Of a stretch of 64,000 nucleotides of DNA, positions 38,904 to 50,605 are shown in pieces. Below the pieces are notes generated by a model. The model did not search any database. It was not told the origin of the DNA and saw only the letters and a list, made by a program, of their open reading frames with translations. Both the position numbers and the translations under genes were made by a program. Source of the stretch: Rhizophagus irregularis (Eukaryota > Glomeromycota > Glomeromycetes > Glomerales > Glomeraceae); the NCBI RefSeq assembly GCF_026210795.1, contig NC_089437.1:4402001-4466000 (forward strand), read 5' to 3'. The first letter of the stretch is position 1; each line of letters starts with the position of its first letter.

Positions 38904-38990
38904 TATGATTAACTGACGATTATTTATTTGTTAGATCCTTCAAATTCTTTGAGCAACAAAATTTAGACAAATTTGATCGTATTTTCCGAC
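38904..38990. repeat. Satellite motif, leftmost copy
   Basis: Contains gattaactgacgattattt, then gttagatcc, gagcaacaaaa and gacaaatttgatcgtatttt. This block recurs across 38.9-43.9 kb (see 39436-39545, 41140-41265, 42640-42740 and 43042-43150). Confidence 0.7.
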
Positions 38991-39084
38991 TGACATCATA
39001 ATATTCATTATGGTGTTTGTTCGATCAATCCGTTGAACCTTGATTTTTTAACCTTGATTTTTTTTTGCAGGATCTCTTACAATA

Positions 39085-39317
39085 AGTACTTCGTATATCT
39101 TACAGTACTTCGTATATCTTATATTATTTCGTATATCTTACAGTACTTCGTATATCTTACAGTACTTCGTATATCTTACAGTACTTCGTATATCTTACAG
39201 TACTTCGTATATCTTATAGTATTCGTATATCTTACAGTACTTCGTATATCTTACAGTACTTACAGTACTTCGTATATCTTATAGTATTTCGTATATCTTA
39301 ACAGTACTTCGTATATA
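39085..39317. repeat. 19-bp tandem repeat (gtacttcgtatatcttaca)
   Basis: About twelve units of 19 bp, with some truncated ones. It accounts for the reading frame 39033-39284, which is a repeat of V-L-R-I-S-Y type residues and not a gene. Confidence 0.85.
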
Positions 39318-39435
39318 ATAAGATAATGAAATAATCGATTGAACTTAAATTATCGGTAATCTAACGTTAATTAACAATATTGATTATCAAACGATTTCCG
39401 CATTCTTTATTTAGATTTTTCATACTGCTGTATAT

Positions 39436-39545
39436 AATAATTGTAACACAAATATACGATTAACTGACGATTATTTTATTATTAAATCATTAAATTTCTT
39501 TGAGCAACAAAATTTTTAGACAAATTTGATCGTATTTTCCGATTT
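39436..39545. repeat. Satellite motif copy
   Basis: Contains tatataataattgtaacaca, then cgattaactgacgattattt, gagcaacaaaa and caaatttgatcgtattttcc. Confidence 0.7.
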
Positions 39546-40468
39546 TAAGTTCTTGGCAAAAAAAAATAGAAGTTCAATATTTATATTAACATAATATTTG
39601 ACTTAAATTATCATTTAAATGATTAAACGGTTATAGTATAGTAAGTAATTCGGAATTGTAAAAAAAAAATGCGATGAATGAGAAACCAATGATTAAAATT
39701 GCTTTCAAAATTGCATCAAATTTTGTAGATTTGTTGCCTATCTTCTCATAAGTCATAATTGAATTTTTAATTCAAAAAAAAAAAAAAAAAATTGTAAAAT
39801 ATTTAACCTATAAAAAATCCGAAATTTCTGATACAGCATTCCACTTTTTATTTATTGGTTGTTTGTAGAAAAATTGAGATCAAAGTTTCAATATATTTGT
39901 TGATCGCTAACCCTTAATTTTAGTAAAAAGAACTTAAAATTCAAAAATTAAAATTAAAATTATAATAATTATAAAGTATTATAATAATGTCAGTCAAAAA
40001 AAATATCAATTAAAACAAGTGTAATATTTCTAAAATTTATTTTATTTTAATGATTTTTGAGTCAAACATTAATGTCAATTTATAGAAAAAATAAACTAAT
40101 TAAGTAACAACCAAATTTTTTTAATAAATTAATTAAAGATATTATTTTTATGTTTATTATAATTATACATGTTGATTGTTAATGATTAAGGGTAATATTA
40201 AATCTTTATTAAATTTTTACCTAGCTTAAATTTTTAATGGTTTTTTTTTTTTGAAAAAAAAAAAATCGATTGAGACAAGGAAATAAGATAAAAAGCTGAA
40301 ATTTTATAATCTTAATATCAGCAACAAATCTGTAAAATTTGAAACAATTTCATTCACTGGTTTCTCATTTATTGCATTTTTTTGCAATTCCAATTACTTT
40401 TGCCATTACTGCGAACTGGATCATTTTCAATTTCCTTAATCATTAATATCGGAAATTTTGTTGGATTT

Positions 40469-40677
40469 AATGTATAAAATATCAAGGATTTATAAATGAC
40501 GTATAAAAATATCAGAGATTTATAAATGACGTATAAAAATATCGGGGATTTAATAAATGATGTATAAAAATATCGGGGATTTAATAAATGATGTATAAAA
40601 ATATCAGGGATTTAATAAATGATGTATAAAAATATCAGGGATTTAATAAATGATGTATAGAATTTAATAAATGATCT
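40469..40677. repeat. 31-bp tandem repeat (tgatgtataaaaatatcggg)
   Basis: About six units of tgatgtataaaaatatcggg then gatttaataaa. The step between matching bases is 31 bp (40561 to 40592). Confidence 0.8.
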
Positions 40678-40679
40678 AG

Positions 40680-41847
40680 TTTAAAATAGATTTTATTTAG
40701 TATAAAAAATTAATTAATCCCTTAAATATTTCCTCATGATTTGGATTTTCAATATGGTGCATAAAAATGATTGATCCCAAAATTTAAAATAAAATAATGA
40801 TGTTAATTAACAAAAGTTTTAAATAAATATAAAAAATAGGTATATAATAATAATAATAATAATACAATATGTACATAAACTTTTTTTACGTGAGAACCAT
40901 AAAATTTTATTGTAAATTGGAACCGGAAGATTTGGAAGTCCAAATATGCTTCCAACTTCTAATACACATCACAATATTATAATAACGTGGCATTGACGAA
41001 TAAACGTGTGTCTGTCAGTCAATAATTCATCAATAATCAACTTGACTCAGTTCTACCAAATACAGTATTTCATTGAATTAGAGATAAAATCAGTTCAACC
41101 AAATACAGTATTTCATTGAATTAAAGATAAAATTATAAGATTTTTCGTTTTATATAATAATTGAAACACAAAATATATGATTAACTGACGATTATTTATT
41201 TGTTAGATCCGTCAAATTCTTGAGCAACAAAACTATGAATAAATTTGATTGTATTTTCCGATTAAAAGTTATCATAATATTCGATTTATATTATCCTTTA
41301 ATACGATATAACTTAAAAAATAGATTGTTTGTTGAACCTTAATTTTTTTTTTGTACTCCATATATAATAATGAAATATCTTAAATTGGGTAGGTACTATG
41401 GTGTTGACGAAAAATTATCAGTAATACGTGTCATAGTTATGCCATTAATAATATTGATCAACCACACTTAATATTGGACTTAAATTATCATTAAACGGTT
41501 ATAGTATGATTTCCTGTCATTTACCGAATATCATCCCTAATATTATAATATTAATATCGGACATAAATGATGTATAAAATTTCGGATTTTAATAAGTGAT
41601 ATATAAAAACAATAGATTTTAATGAATCACAATAAAAAAGATTAATTTCTTAAATATTTTCCCATGGTTTTAGGATTTTGGCTTGTCAATATATAAAAAT
41701 GATTGTCCGCCAAAAGATTATTTGATCACAAAATTTAAAAATAAAATAATGATGTTAATTAACAAAGTTTTAAATAATTATAAAAATAAATATATAATAA
41801 TAAAAATAATAACACAATATATTACGTAAACTTTTTTTACGTGAGAA
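40680..41847. repeat. Diverged copies of the 284-bp satellite unit
   Basis: The sequence at 40890-41290 follows the same order of blocks as the array at 41848 (ccataaaattttattgtaaa, gatttggaagtccaaatatg, cttctaatacacatcac, the gattaactgacg motif), with more divergence and with insertions. A second partial series runs 41290-41847. Confidence 0.65.
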
Positions 41848-42703
41848 CCATAAAATTTTATTGTAAATTGGAATCGGAAGAAGATTTGGAAGTCCAAATA
41901 TGTTTCCAACTTCTAATGCACATCACTATGAAATATTACAATAGCGTGGCATTGTTTAAATGAATGCGTTTCTGAAGTTAGTAATTTATTAATAATCAAC
42001 TTGACTCAGTGATTCTCAAGTCTACCAAATACAGTATTTCATAATTAAATAAAATCGTAAGTTTATATAATAATTGAAACACAAAATATATGATTAGCTG
42101 ACGATTATTATGTCAAATTCTCGAGCAACAAAGGCCATAAAATTTTATTGTAAATTGGAATCGGAAGATTTGGAAGCCCAAACATGTTTCCAACTTCTAA
42201 TGCACATCACTATGAAATAATATAATAGCGTGGCATTGTTTAAATGAATGCGTGTCTGAAATTAGTAATTCATTAATAATCAACTTGACTCAGTGATTCT
42301 CAAGTCTACCAAATACAGTATTTCATAATTAAATAAAATCGTAAGTTTATATAATAATTGAAACACAAAATATATGATTAGCCGACGATTATTATGTCAA
42401 ATTCTCGAGCAACAAAGGCCATAAAACTTTATTGTAAATTGGAATCGGAAGATTTGGAAGTCCAAATATGTTTCTAACTTCTAATGCACATCACTATGAA
42501 ATAATATAATAGCGTGGCATTGTTTAAATGAATGCGTGTCTGAAATTAGTAATTCATTAATAATCAACTTGACTCAGTGATTCTCAAGTCTACCAAATAC
42601 AGTATTTCATAATTAAATAAAGCCGTAAGTTTATATAATAATGAAACACAAAATATATGATTAGCTGAAGATTATTTATGTCAAATTCTCGAGCAACAAA
42701 GGC
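41848..42703. repeat. Tandem array of three 284-287 bp satellite units
   Basis: Successive units begin ccataaaa at 41848, 42135 and 42419. The aaagg before each junction recurs at exactly 284 bp (42133, 42417, 42701). The first unit is 287 bp because of a three-base gaa insertion. Units are nearly identical by eye, so the duplication is recent. Each unit contains tagcgtggcattgtttaaat, gactcagtgattctcaagtc and the gattagctgacgattatt motif. No coding content. Confidence 0.85.
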
Positions 42704-43746
42704 TATGAACAAATTTGATCGTATTTTTCGATTAAAATTGGGTTGACATCATATATCCGGTTTATATTATCCTTCATTATGATGTAATTTTAAAAAATAG
42801 ATTGTTTGTTGAACCTTAATTTTTTTTTTGTACTTCATATATAATAATGAAATAGTAATTACCGAACTTAAACTGGGGTCAGTACTGGGTCAGTACTATG
42901 ATGTTGAAAAAATTAACGGTAATAGAGTAACGTGACGTTGTTAAATGCGTGTTTATTAGTTATGTCATTAATAATATTGAGTACCGACTTTATTGGTTAT
43001 TCTTTAGATTAGAGATAAATTTTTTTCATCTACTGTAATAACTGTATATAATAACAATATTTGATTAACAGACGATTATTTATTTGTTAAATCCATCAAA
43101 TTTCTTGAGCAACAAAATTTTAGACAAATTTGATTATATTTTTCTATTAAAAGAAGTTCTTGGCTATAAAATTATTTATCAATAATATATATAATAATAT
43201 ATATAATAATAAAATAACTTGTCATAATATTCGGCTTAAATTATCATTGAACAAATTGTAGTATGATTTTATAATTATGAAAAAATAGATTGCTAGATCA
43301 TGTATGGAAATAACGATGATGTGTATTGGATGCTTCAATAATCTTTATTGGAATTGGCCTTCCAATTCCGATTCTTCTAATATTCCGATAATTTTCAAAT
43401 GTATATATCTATGTGCATTGAAAACTTTCCAATAATTTTTATTAGAATTAATAGCTTCCAACTTCCAATCACAAGGTGAATAGATCATTTCCAAATTTAT
43501 TCCCTATGATGTTAACGAACAATTTAATATAATAGCATTGCATTGTTTAAATTAATGAATGAACACGTGTCAGTCGTGTCATGTCGGTTAATTCAGTTAA
43601 TAAATCAACAATCAACTGCTAAATACAGTATTTCATTCTTTAAATTAGAGATAAACTCGTATGATTTTTCGTTTATATAACGATTGAAACACAAATATAC
43701 GATTAACTGACGATGATTTATTTTCTGTCAAAACCTTGAGCAAAAC
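42704..43746. repeat. Diverged satellite units, right flank of the array
   Basis: Copies of the motif block lie at 43042-43150 and 43672-43746, with intervening blocks (gcttccaacttccaatcaca, tagcattgcattgttt) recognisable from the 284-bp unit but rearranged. Confidence 0.6.
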
Positions 43747-43835
43747 TTTATCGCTGTTTCAAACTAATGCGACCTCCTGTCCTAAGGAGATCGGTTTTCA
43801 CAAATCTGGAAAATCCGGAATTCTCCTGTATCACT
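43747..43835. mobile_element. Truncated copy of an inverted-repeat element inside satellite
   Basis: Begins tttatcgctgtttcaaacta and continues tgcgacctcctgtcc, then ggttttcacaaatctgg, matching the inverse of the right end of 43930-44255. It stops abruptly and satellite sequence resumes (atgtaatacagtatttc). Confidence 0.6.
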
Positions 43836-43929
43836 ATGTAATACAGTATTTCATTCTTTAAATTAGAGATATAATCGTAAGATTTTGTTTATATAATGCA
43901 ATTCGTCTGTCAAAATTTTGAGCAATAAA

Positions 43930-44255
43930 ACTTTATCGAACTAGTGCGACCCCTGTACGTCATCGTCATCCCCTGAGGAAATCAGTTTTCACAAATCTGG
44001 TGATTGATCTTGGAAAATTTTCAGTTATTTAAGTAGTTTCTCTTGAAATATGGTAGTGCTACACAAAGTTTAAAGCTCACTCATAGAAAAACTACTTAAA
44101 TAATTGAGATTACTACAAGAATTCCTTCGGAAACCGCTAATAATCGACCATTCTCTATATAGTTATCCAGAGTTACTAGATTTGTGAAAACTGATTTCCT
44201 TAGGGGATGATGTACAGGGGGTCACACTAGTTTGAAAAGCAGCGATAAACAAATT
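43930..44255. mobile_element. Inverted-repeat element, about 325 bp, inside satellite
   Basis: The left arm (ctttatcgaactagtgcgac, cccctgtacgtcatc, gaggaaatcagttttcacaa atctgg) is the inverse of the right arm (ctagatttgtgaaaactgat, ggatgatgtacaggg, gtcacactagtttg, cagcgataaa). A second inner inverted pair (cagttatttaagtagttt and aaactacttaaataattg) lies near 44020 and 44100. Satellite sequence continues on both sides (gagcaataaaa before; caaatttgatcg after), so it inserted into a satellite unit. No transposase. Confidence 0.7.
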
Positions 44256-45600
44256 TGATCGTTTTTTTCCGATTAAAATAAGTATTTGGCTAACCAAATT
44301 CATTATTTATGAATAATAATTTTTATTAATAAAATCTCTTGGCATAATACTCAGCTCAAAATTATCCTTGAACCAATTGAAATGTGATTTTAAAATTTTA
44401 AAAAAGACTGCTAGCTCGATCAACGATTCGTAAATATAATCACGCAACCATGTGTAGTAAAAATAATAAAATAGTAATTATTTAATCGTTCTGTCGAACT
44501 TAAATTGATCCGTTTATACCAAAGACCTTAATAGAGAATTGTTTAGCGGTTTAAGTGCGTTAAAAAAATTAACATCGTCGCGATGATTAATTTGTCCATC
44601 CTGGTAAATCGAATTAAATTACGGAAAAACTAGCAAATTTAATAATATGGTCATTTAAAAATAGATATTAGAGATCAAATTTCAATATTTAGTCTTACAA
44701 TTTCATTGGAAAATTTAAGATCAGGAAACGTAGAATTATTGCTAAATGACGATTTATTATTTCGTCAGCTAATGTATTTGCCATGTAGAACTCACATGTA
44801 AACGTGATTTTATGTTATTAATTGATATACGATCATTCAATCTCTAATATTTACCTGTATTCTTGCATAAATCGCGGCTGAACTTATTAAATTGGGCCAG
44901 CACTATAGGGTTAATAAAAAATCAAATCATCCTTAAATTCATATATTTAATCTTAAATACATATAGATCCTACTCATATAATTTTATAGGGTTAAGGTAC
45001 TTTATTTTACTAGGTAGGGGGTTAATCATAGAAATGGGTTTAAAGTTTACTGTAGTTGGTTAGATTTTAAATAGTTTCGTTTATAATTTCCTCACCGTCG
45101 ATGTAGATTTTTCTCTTCTTCTAGTTAATTTTTTTATTCACTTCTTCAATTTTGTTTTGTTCTAACTATTACTGATAAATAAAAATAAAAATAAAAATAC
45201 ATATAGATCCTTAATTAGTAAAGAAAAACCATATATACCAGAATTTTTTAATAGTATAAATAAGTTTCATCCCGGTTATATTTTATAAATTTAATTATTA
45301 ATTATTTTATAATGTAGGTTCCGTGTACCTTTCAAAGGTTTTAAGATATAAAATACTTTAAAAATTTTTCCTTTTTTCATTATTTATGAAAATTCATTTT
45401 GTCATTAACTTTTTCAATGATATATAGCCGGATCACTGGCCGTGTGCGTGAACAGATAAACATTGTAAATGTCACTTCCGCAGAAATTATGAACATGCGA
45501 ACTACTATATTTGAAAAATTATAAGAACATTGTAGTGACCCCAATTATTATCTTCCATTTTGTAATTAAATGTTATTTGAATGAATTGTATATGAGGAAA
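44256..45600. other. Spacer right of the satellite block
   Basis: No gene seen. A plus-strand frame at 44863-45063 (66 residues) has no recognisable feature. A short aaaat repeat lies at 45178-45200. Confidence 0.5.
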
Positions 45601-45609
45601 TAAATTAGT

Positions 45610-45872
45610 AAAGTTGTTAAGTAACACTACTTCAGAATTTTGACCCGTGTATCGATCAGGCATGAGGCAGTATCCATTACAGTCCCGCCAGCTCAATAGC
45701 TTCCTTTATCACAACATCCACTTGTTTCAGCTCACAATCTAGCCCTGAGCTCTGTACGATAAAAGGTTTTCATTTAAAAGCGCCAAAGCGTCTTTCTTGT
45801 ATTAATCCGCTGGTTAATATCTCACTTTCAAAACGTTTTTCTCCATCATTATAATTGTAATTTACGTGACTA
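45610..45872 (-). pseudogene. Unidentified coding relic with several stops
   Basis: Read on the minus strand, one frame gives coding-like peptide interrupted by stops: a segment N-Y-N-Y-N-D-G-E-K-R-F-E-S-E-I-L then R-R-F-G-A-F-K, a stop, then C-E-L-K-Q-V-D-V-V-I-K-E-A-I-E-L-A-G-L, a stop, W-I-L-P-H-A, a stop. The patch is clearly less AT-rich than its surroundings. I cannot name the parent gene. A short alternative frame (45505-45696) starting M-S-W-R-D-C is probably a shadow. Confidence 0.35.
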
Positions 45873-46654
45873 TTATTAATTAGTCATATCGATTCTGGAT
45901 TCAACATAAATATTTTACTCAGTAAAAGAAAAATTAATTTGTATCTTCTTTGTAGTAATAGTTAGTTTAGTTTAAATAAATCAAATGAAACTAAATTCTG
46001 TAATCAAATTAATTTCAACATTCTATATTTCTATTGGCAATGTTTCTATGAGTGATTCCGAATTTTAATAAAGTCGAAGTTTCCACAAAAATTTAATAAA
46101 TAAAAACGACAAAGCAAAAAGTTTGAAGAGAAAAATAAATACTTAGCAAAAAAGTATTACACTAAATTTTCGAAACAAATTTGATTATAATACACGAAAC
46201 CAAAAAATTATTAGCATGTCATTAACGTGTCATTTATAAAAAATTATCGTTTTGAAGATTAAAAAATATAAATCGTTTCCGAAAATGAAACAAATTGCAG
46301 TTTTGCAAAGCAATTTATAAACGATCCATCATAATATTTTATTGTATGATAATCTTTATGATACTGTGTCTAAAGTACGATTCATCTAAAGTACGGAAAG
46401 TACTTTATAATTAAGAATTTAATTAATGGTTTTACATACCAGAAATTTCAAATTATTCAGACAGAGCTGAAAATTATTCTTGAGGATTGACAATAATTAA
46501 ATACAGTTGGATATAAAAAAAAAGAATCTGATGATAACCTGAATTTTATAAAATAAAGCTTTGAAAATCTTAATCCTCAAGTCTCTGGACCATAAGAATA
46601 TGCACTTCCAGTTATAAATAAATAAAATTTTAATAAATAATGTATAACCGATAA

Positions 46655-49600
46655 TCATTCGTTCCGAACTTGGATCATTATGTTACCATACGATTGTGTT
46701 TGGTTAACTTTTATTAAATTTCTGGTTGAAAGTGCTTATAAGATAAATTACGAATCAGAAAGAATGGTATAATTATATTTTAATCAAATAAATTATGTTA
46801 TTGTTATACCTAAGATATAATAAAAATCCCTCGCCACATCTGCTCTTCTAACATGTTGAGTTTCCATAATGTCTTGAAGAGTGGCAATTGATACGTTTGC
46901 ATCATTCATAATTGTCTTAATGGATTCAAAAAAATTCATTGCTTCTTGCTCGCTATTCACAGCTATAGCCATGGACTGTCCTATGCGAGCTTGACTTGAA
47001 TTATCAAACAGAGGCAAATCTAATGAAAAGTTTATAGATCAATTTTTATTTACAAAATATTTTTTTATTAAGTTAACGAAATACCTCCAAATATCGGTAA
47101 ATTAATATCATCGTCTAACATTCTATCATCCGAGAAATCAATTGGTGGCGCATTGAAGCCCATTGAAACAAGTCTTTGCCCACCGTCACTAAAATAATAC
47201 ATAAATAACATTATAAAAAAATTATACTGAAAGATTTAACTATTGAACTATACAATTGTATCAATTACCTTCTAAGTTGTCCCAATAAATCGATATTCAT
47301 GTCCATACTGCCACCCATTGATGAATTCTGATCAAGAAAATGGTCTTTTGGTAGTGAAAGAAAAAAAAAGAAAATAATTTTTTTTTGACATTATCTACAT
47401 TATCTCTAAAAATAATGAGTGCATTATAATACATACCAATTTCAGGATATTTGTCAAATCCTGAGCTTTCCATTCCGGATATAATGGCTGAATTTTGCTG
47501 ACTTCCTTCTTTACGAAGTCGCTCGGGTTCATCACTTTTAATACTACTATCTCTAACGCCACGCTGAAGAAAAGTGAAAAACGATGAATTAGAAACCGTA
47601 TTTCAAATTTAAATTATTTGTTACACTAACTGGAATATTAGGTCCTTCTACATCAATGTTATTTTCTGAGTTATTATGTCCATTTAAATTTATAACTAAA
47701 AAAAAGATATTTATTTTAATGAGATGAAGTGCAATTTGTAAATTTATCTTTACACAATAAGAACTTTATGCCAAAACATTTACCCGAAGTTAAAGATTGA
47801 ATTCTTCTCTTTTTTACATTTTCATCTAAATAAATGTAGAAGTTATAAGAAAAATCGCATTATTCTAACAAACAGAATACGATACGTACCGTAAAGCATA
47901 GGAGCGCAATGCTGCTGCCATAGAGTGGCTAGTTGCGGAGCCAGAACTACAAAATTTACGTTATATTAATATACTATATATAAAACAATAGCTAAAAATC
48001 ACTTACAAGGCTTTCCAGGAGTATAAAGAATGTTATCTAATTGCATTTTATTTTGAAGTGTTCTCGTCTTTAAATTACGAAAAATAAATTAAATATTAGG
48101 GAAAAAAAAGTATCATTAATGAGATAATTTAACAACCTTTTCTCTTGCAGCAATTTCAGCATCTTCCAGATCATCTTTAACGCTTTGACGCATTTCGAGT
48201 ATCTGCTCATTTGTCAACTCAGTTTCTTCATCAAACATTACACGAATTTTACGACGATTTCTACGCTTTTGTTCAGGTTGTTCATCAGGCACATTTTCTT
48301 TGTTTATATTATCTTGTTCTTCAGAGGGTAGTATTTCTTCATTATTCCTCATATTTTGTGCCTCAATATCAACATCGATGTTCATAGATTGGGTTCCTAA
48401 TACATCATCTACTTCCTACAAGTTTTTTTAAAGATTATTTTCGTATTTTCTTATTATAATACGATAAAGTTTAAACTACCATTTCTTGTAATCCTTCATC
48501 ATTTGTAGTATCATTTATTTTACGTCTTTTGTTCTTTCTTCTTTCTTCAAGACCAGCTTCGTGTTCATCTCTTACTCTTCTGATTATATCATCCATTACG
48601 TTAAAAGCTGTATCTTGTTGTCCTTCTGGCTGTGTAATAAACTCATGCAAACAACCTTCTGCATCAAAGTCAATTCTTATGCTAAAGGCGAACAAATAGA
48701 AAATTAATTGATGTTGTCACTTTGTAATTACGAAAAAGAATAGTATATATTTACCCTGAATCATCTATCATAAGGACATCGTCATCCAAATCAAGATTAC
48801 TAAATCCACCAGATGATGCAGTAAATCCGGTCTCAATTTCAGGTAAGGTTATTAATGAATGACGACTTTTATTAGAAGCTCCTATACAGACAGAAAGTAA
48901 TATTGAGCGGTTTATCAATCACTTTATTGCGATATTGTAAGTACCTGCATCTGAAAATGATGAAAATTGTTCAAAATTGACATCTATACGTGGTGGCTTA
49001 TATTTCAAGCAAGTTAGTTAAGACGCAAATTTTAGAAAAGGACTTTAAAAAAATTTTATTATTACCATTATAATATCATGTATAGGAATATTTAGCTCAA
49101 TTTCGAAAAAAGGATCATCATTTAAGGTGATCGCTTCATACCTTTAAAATGTTATTCAAAATCATTAAAAAGATCTCAATAGAAATATATAATGAGTATT
49201 TTTTACCTAGCTTGTGGAATAATCATATCTATTGATTCTCTACGCATTTCAATCAAAGCTCTTTGCAAACTATGCCAGACTCCATTCACATCAGCTATCA
49301 AATATGTCAAAGTTGAATTACGTAATTATGTTAAAAAAGACGAAAAAAAACGAGAGATCTTTACTGTAATAAAAATGATATTGCTGATGATAAACGCGTG
49401 TGATTCCAATCATAAGATTAGAGGTTAATCGAAGCGCAAGTGGTTCAGGCGGTGTAGTAACATATTCACTATCATGGCCGCAGCAAAATAAGTTAAATAT
49501 GGTTTATTTTAAAGTTATTTTATTTAAATAATGTTTACCAAGCCCTGATCAGATTAACGGAATTTACTTCCTTTTTTGAAAGTTTTCGAAGACTAGATCG

Positions 49601-49751
49601 TGAACCCAGAGTAGCAGCCAACCTATAATTATTAAAACATATATTGTATTCGAAACATTTATTTGGTAAATGAAGTAATTTATTTTAAAAAATACCAAAT
49701 AATCCCAAATCCACCATTTTTTCGTGTTAATATTTCTTTGGAATAAAACAT
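46655..49751 (-). CDS. REC8: REC8 meiotic cohesin kleisin, 18 exons, 629 aa
   Basis: Alpha-kleisin that closes the Smc1-Smc3 ring to hold sister chromatids together in meiosis and is cut by separase. Exons (descending): 49751-49696, 49622-49539, 49468-49365, 49294-49207, 49141-49066, 48996-48945, 48881-48755, 48681-48480, 48415-48137, 48067-48007, 47946-47890, 47825-47784, 47695-47631, 47563-47437, 47344-47269, 47188-47085, 47019-46810, 46734-46655. They total 1890 nt, in frame. The N-terminal Rad21/Rec8 domain begins MFYSKEILTRKNGGFGIIW, then L-A-A-T-L-G-S-R-S-S-L-R-K-L, much closer to fission yeast Rec8 than to Rad21/Scc1, and continues P-P-E-P-L-A-L-R-L-T-S-N-L-M-I-G. The middle is acidic with basic patches (K-R-R-N-R-R-K near 315). 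The C-terminal winged helix reads A-R-D-F-Y-Y-I-L-A-L-S-T then VNQTQSYGNIMIQ. E443-P-E-R446 fits a separase E-x-x-R site (inference). All junctions are GT-AG; exon 15 uses the acceptor ccaaaag, because the nearer atcag breaks the frame. Confidence 0.93.
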
Positions 49752-50605
49752 CCTGATCGCAAAGAATTAATTCGGGAATAAATACTTTATTTAATTTGTA
49801 CACGGATAATGGATTAAGAAAAAATTTGTAAATTCCTATAAAGAAAATCAACATATATATACTAAATTATAATCATTAATGACGATCATATTAATTCGAT
49901 AAACTTTTGATCATTTTTAATTTATGCTTATGTAATTTATATGATATACATACAGTATATGTTGTTTTTACTTATATTAGTCGAGTTATTTTTATATTTT
50001 ATAATAAAAGAATATTTAAAGTTGCGATTGAATTATTTAACGCAGAGACGGTGCAGATTCGAATCTTTAACAGTTTTAACAGTTTAAAGAAATATGAAAA
50101 AAATACAACGGATACAACATAATATTGGAGTATTTATATTATATTGTAAGACTGGAAGCCACGCGGCTTTGCTGCATAATCGGGTGGGCTGTCATGGCTC
50201 TAATTCTTCAAATGTTTAACTTGGACATATAATCCAAATTTACTCGCACTAATTATAGAAAAGTAAACTCTAAAAAGGAGAAATATTATATGGAGATATA
50301 GCAGAATAACTTTATTTCGTTGATATAGAACTCATAAAACTAGAGAATCTAATTTGATGTAGCGTGTTCAACTGTCAACAAATTCTTGCAGTACTACTGA
50401 TGGACTGTTAAATCCCTCCCTTATTCGCTGGAATGATTGGAAATTCATCTCTATCGTTTAATACTGGTTTTGCCCTTTCATTTTATTTTAGTTGTTTATG
50501 TAGATCAGACTTAGTTAAATCAATCGATAGTCTAATTAAACACGTGAGTATAAAACGAAATTAATTACATCATTGTGCATGTTGGTCATTTAAATTACTT
50601 GCTAA
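49752..50605. promoter_or_regulatory. Shared divergent promoter region of REC8 and TMEM41B
   Basis: 854 bp separate the two start codons. Near the TMEM41B side lies cacgtga (50541-50547), 60 bp before its ATG. A short less AT-rich patch (about 50150-50205, ccacgcggctttgctgcata) has no reading frame I can support. I see no other gene here. Confidence 0.5.

Noticed and set aside
39033-39284. 83-residue reading frame on the plus strand
   Set aside because: It is a translation of the 19-bp tandem repeat and has no independent support.
41848-42703. Regular repeats considered as a CRISPR array
   Set aside because: The 284-bp units are continuous tandem copies without unique spacers, and the host is eukaryotic. 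The 31-bp array at 40469 also lacks spacers.
44863-45063. 66-residue plus-strand frame
   Set aside because: No recognisable motif, AT-driven composition and no intron or promoter context; probably chance.
46655-49751. Assignment of the kleisin as mitotic RAD21/SCC1
   Set aside because: The N terminus has W-L-A-A-T-L-G-S with S-L-R-K-L and P-P-E-P-L-A-L-R-L-T-S-N-L, as in Rec8, rather than the W-L-A-A-H-W type of Rad21.
49564-49854. 96-residue minus-strand frame
   Set aside because: It reads through REC8 exons 1 and 2 and an intron in the wrong frame.
50041-50075. Possible tRNA T-arm (cagattcgaatcttt)
   Set aside because: The sequence is a simple palindrome; no cloverleaf with acceptor and anticodon stems can be built around it.
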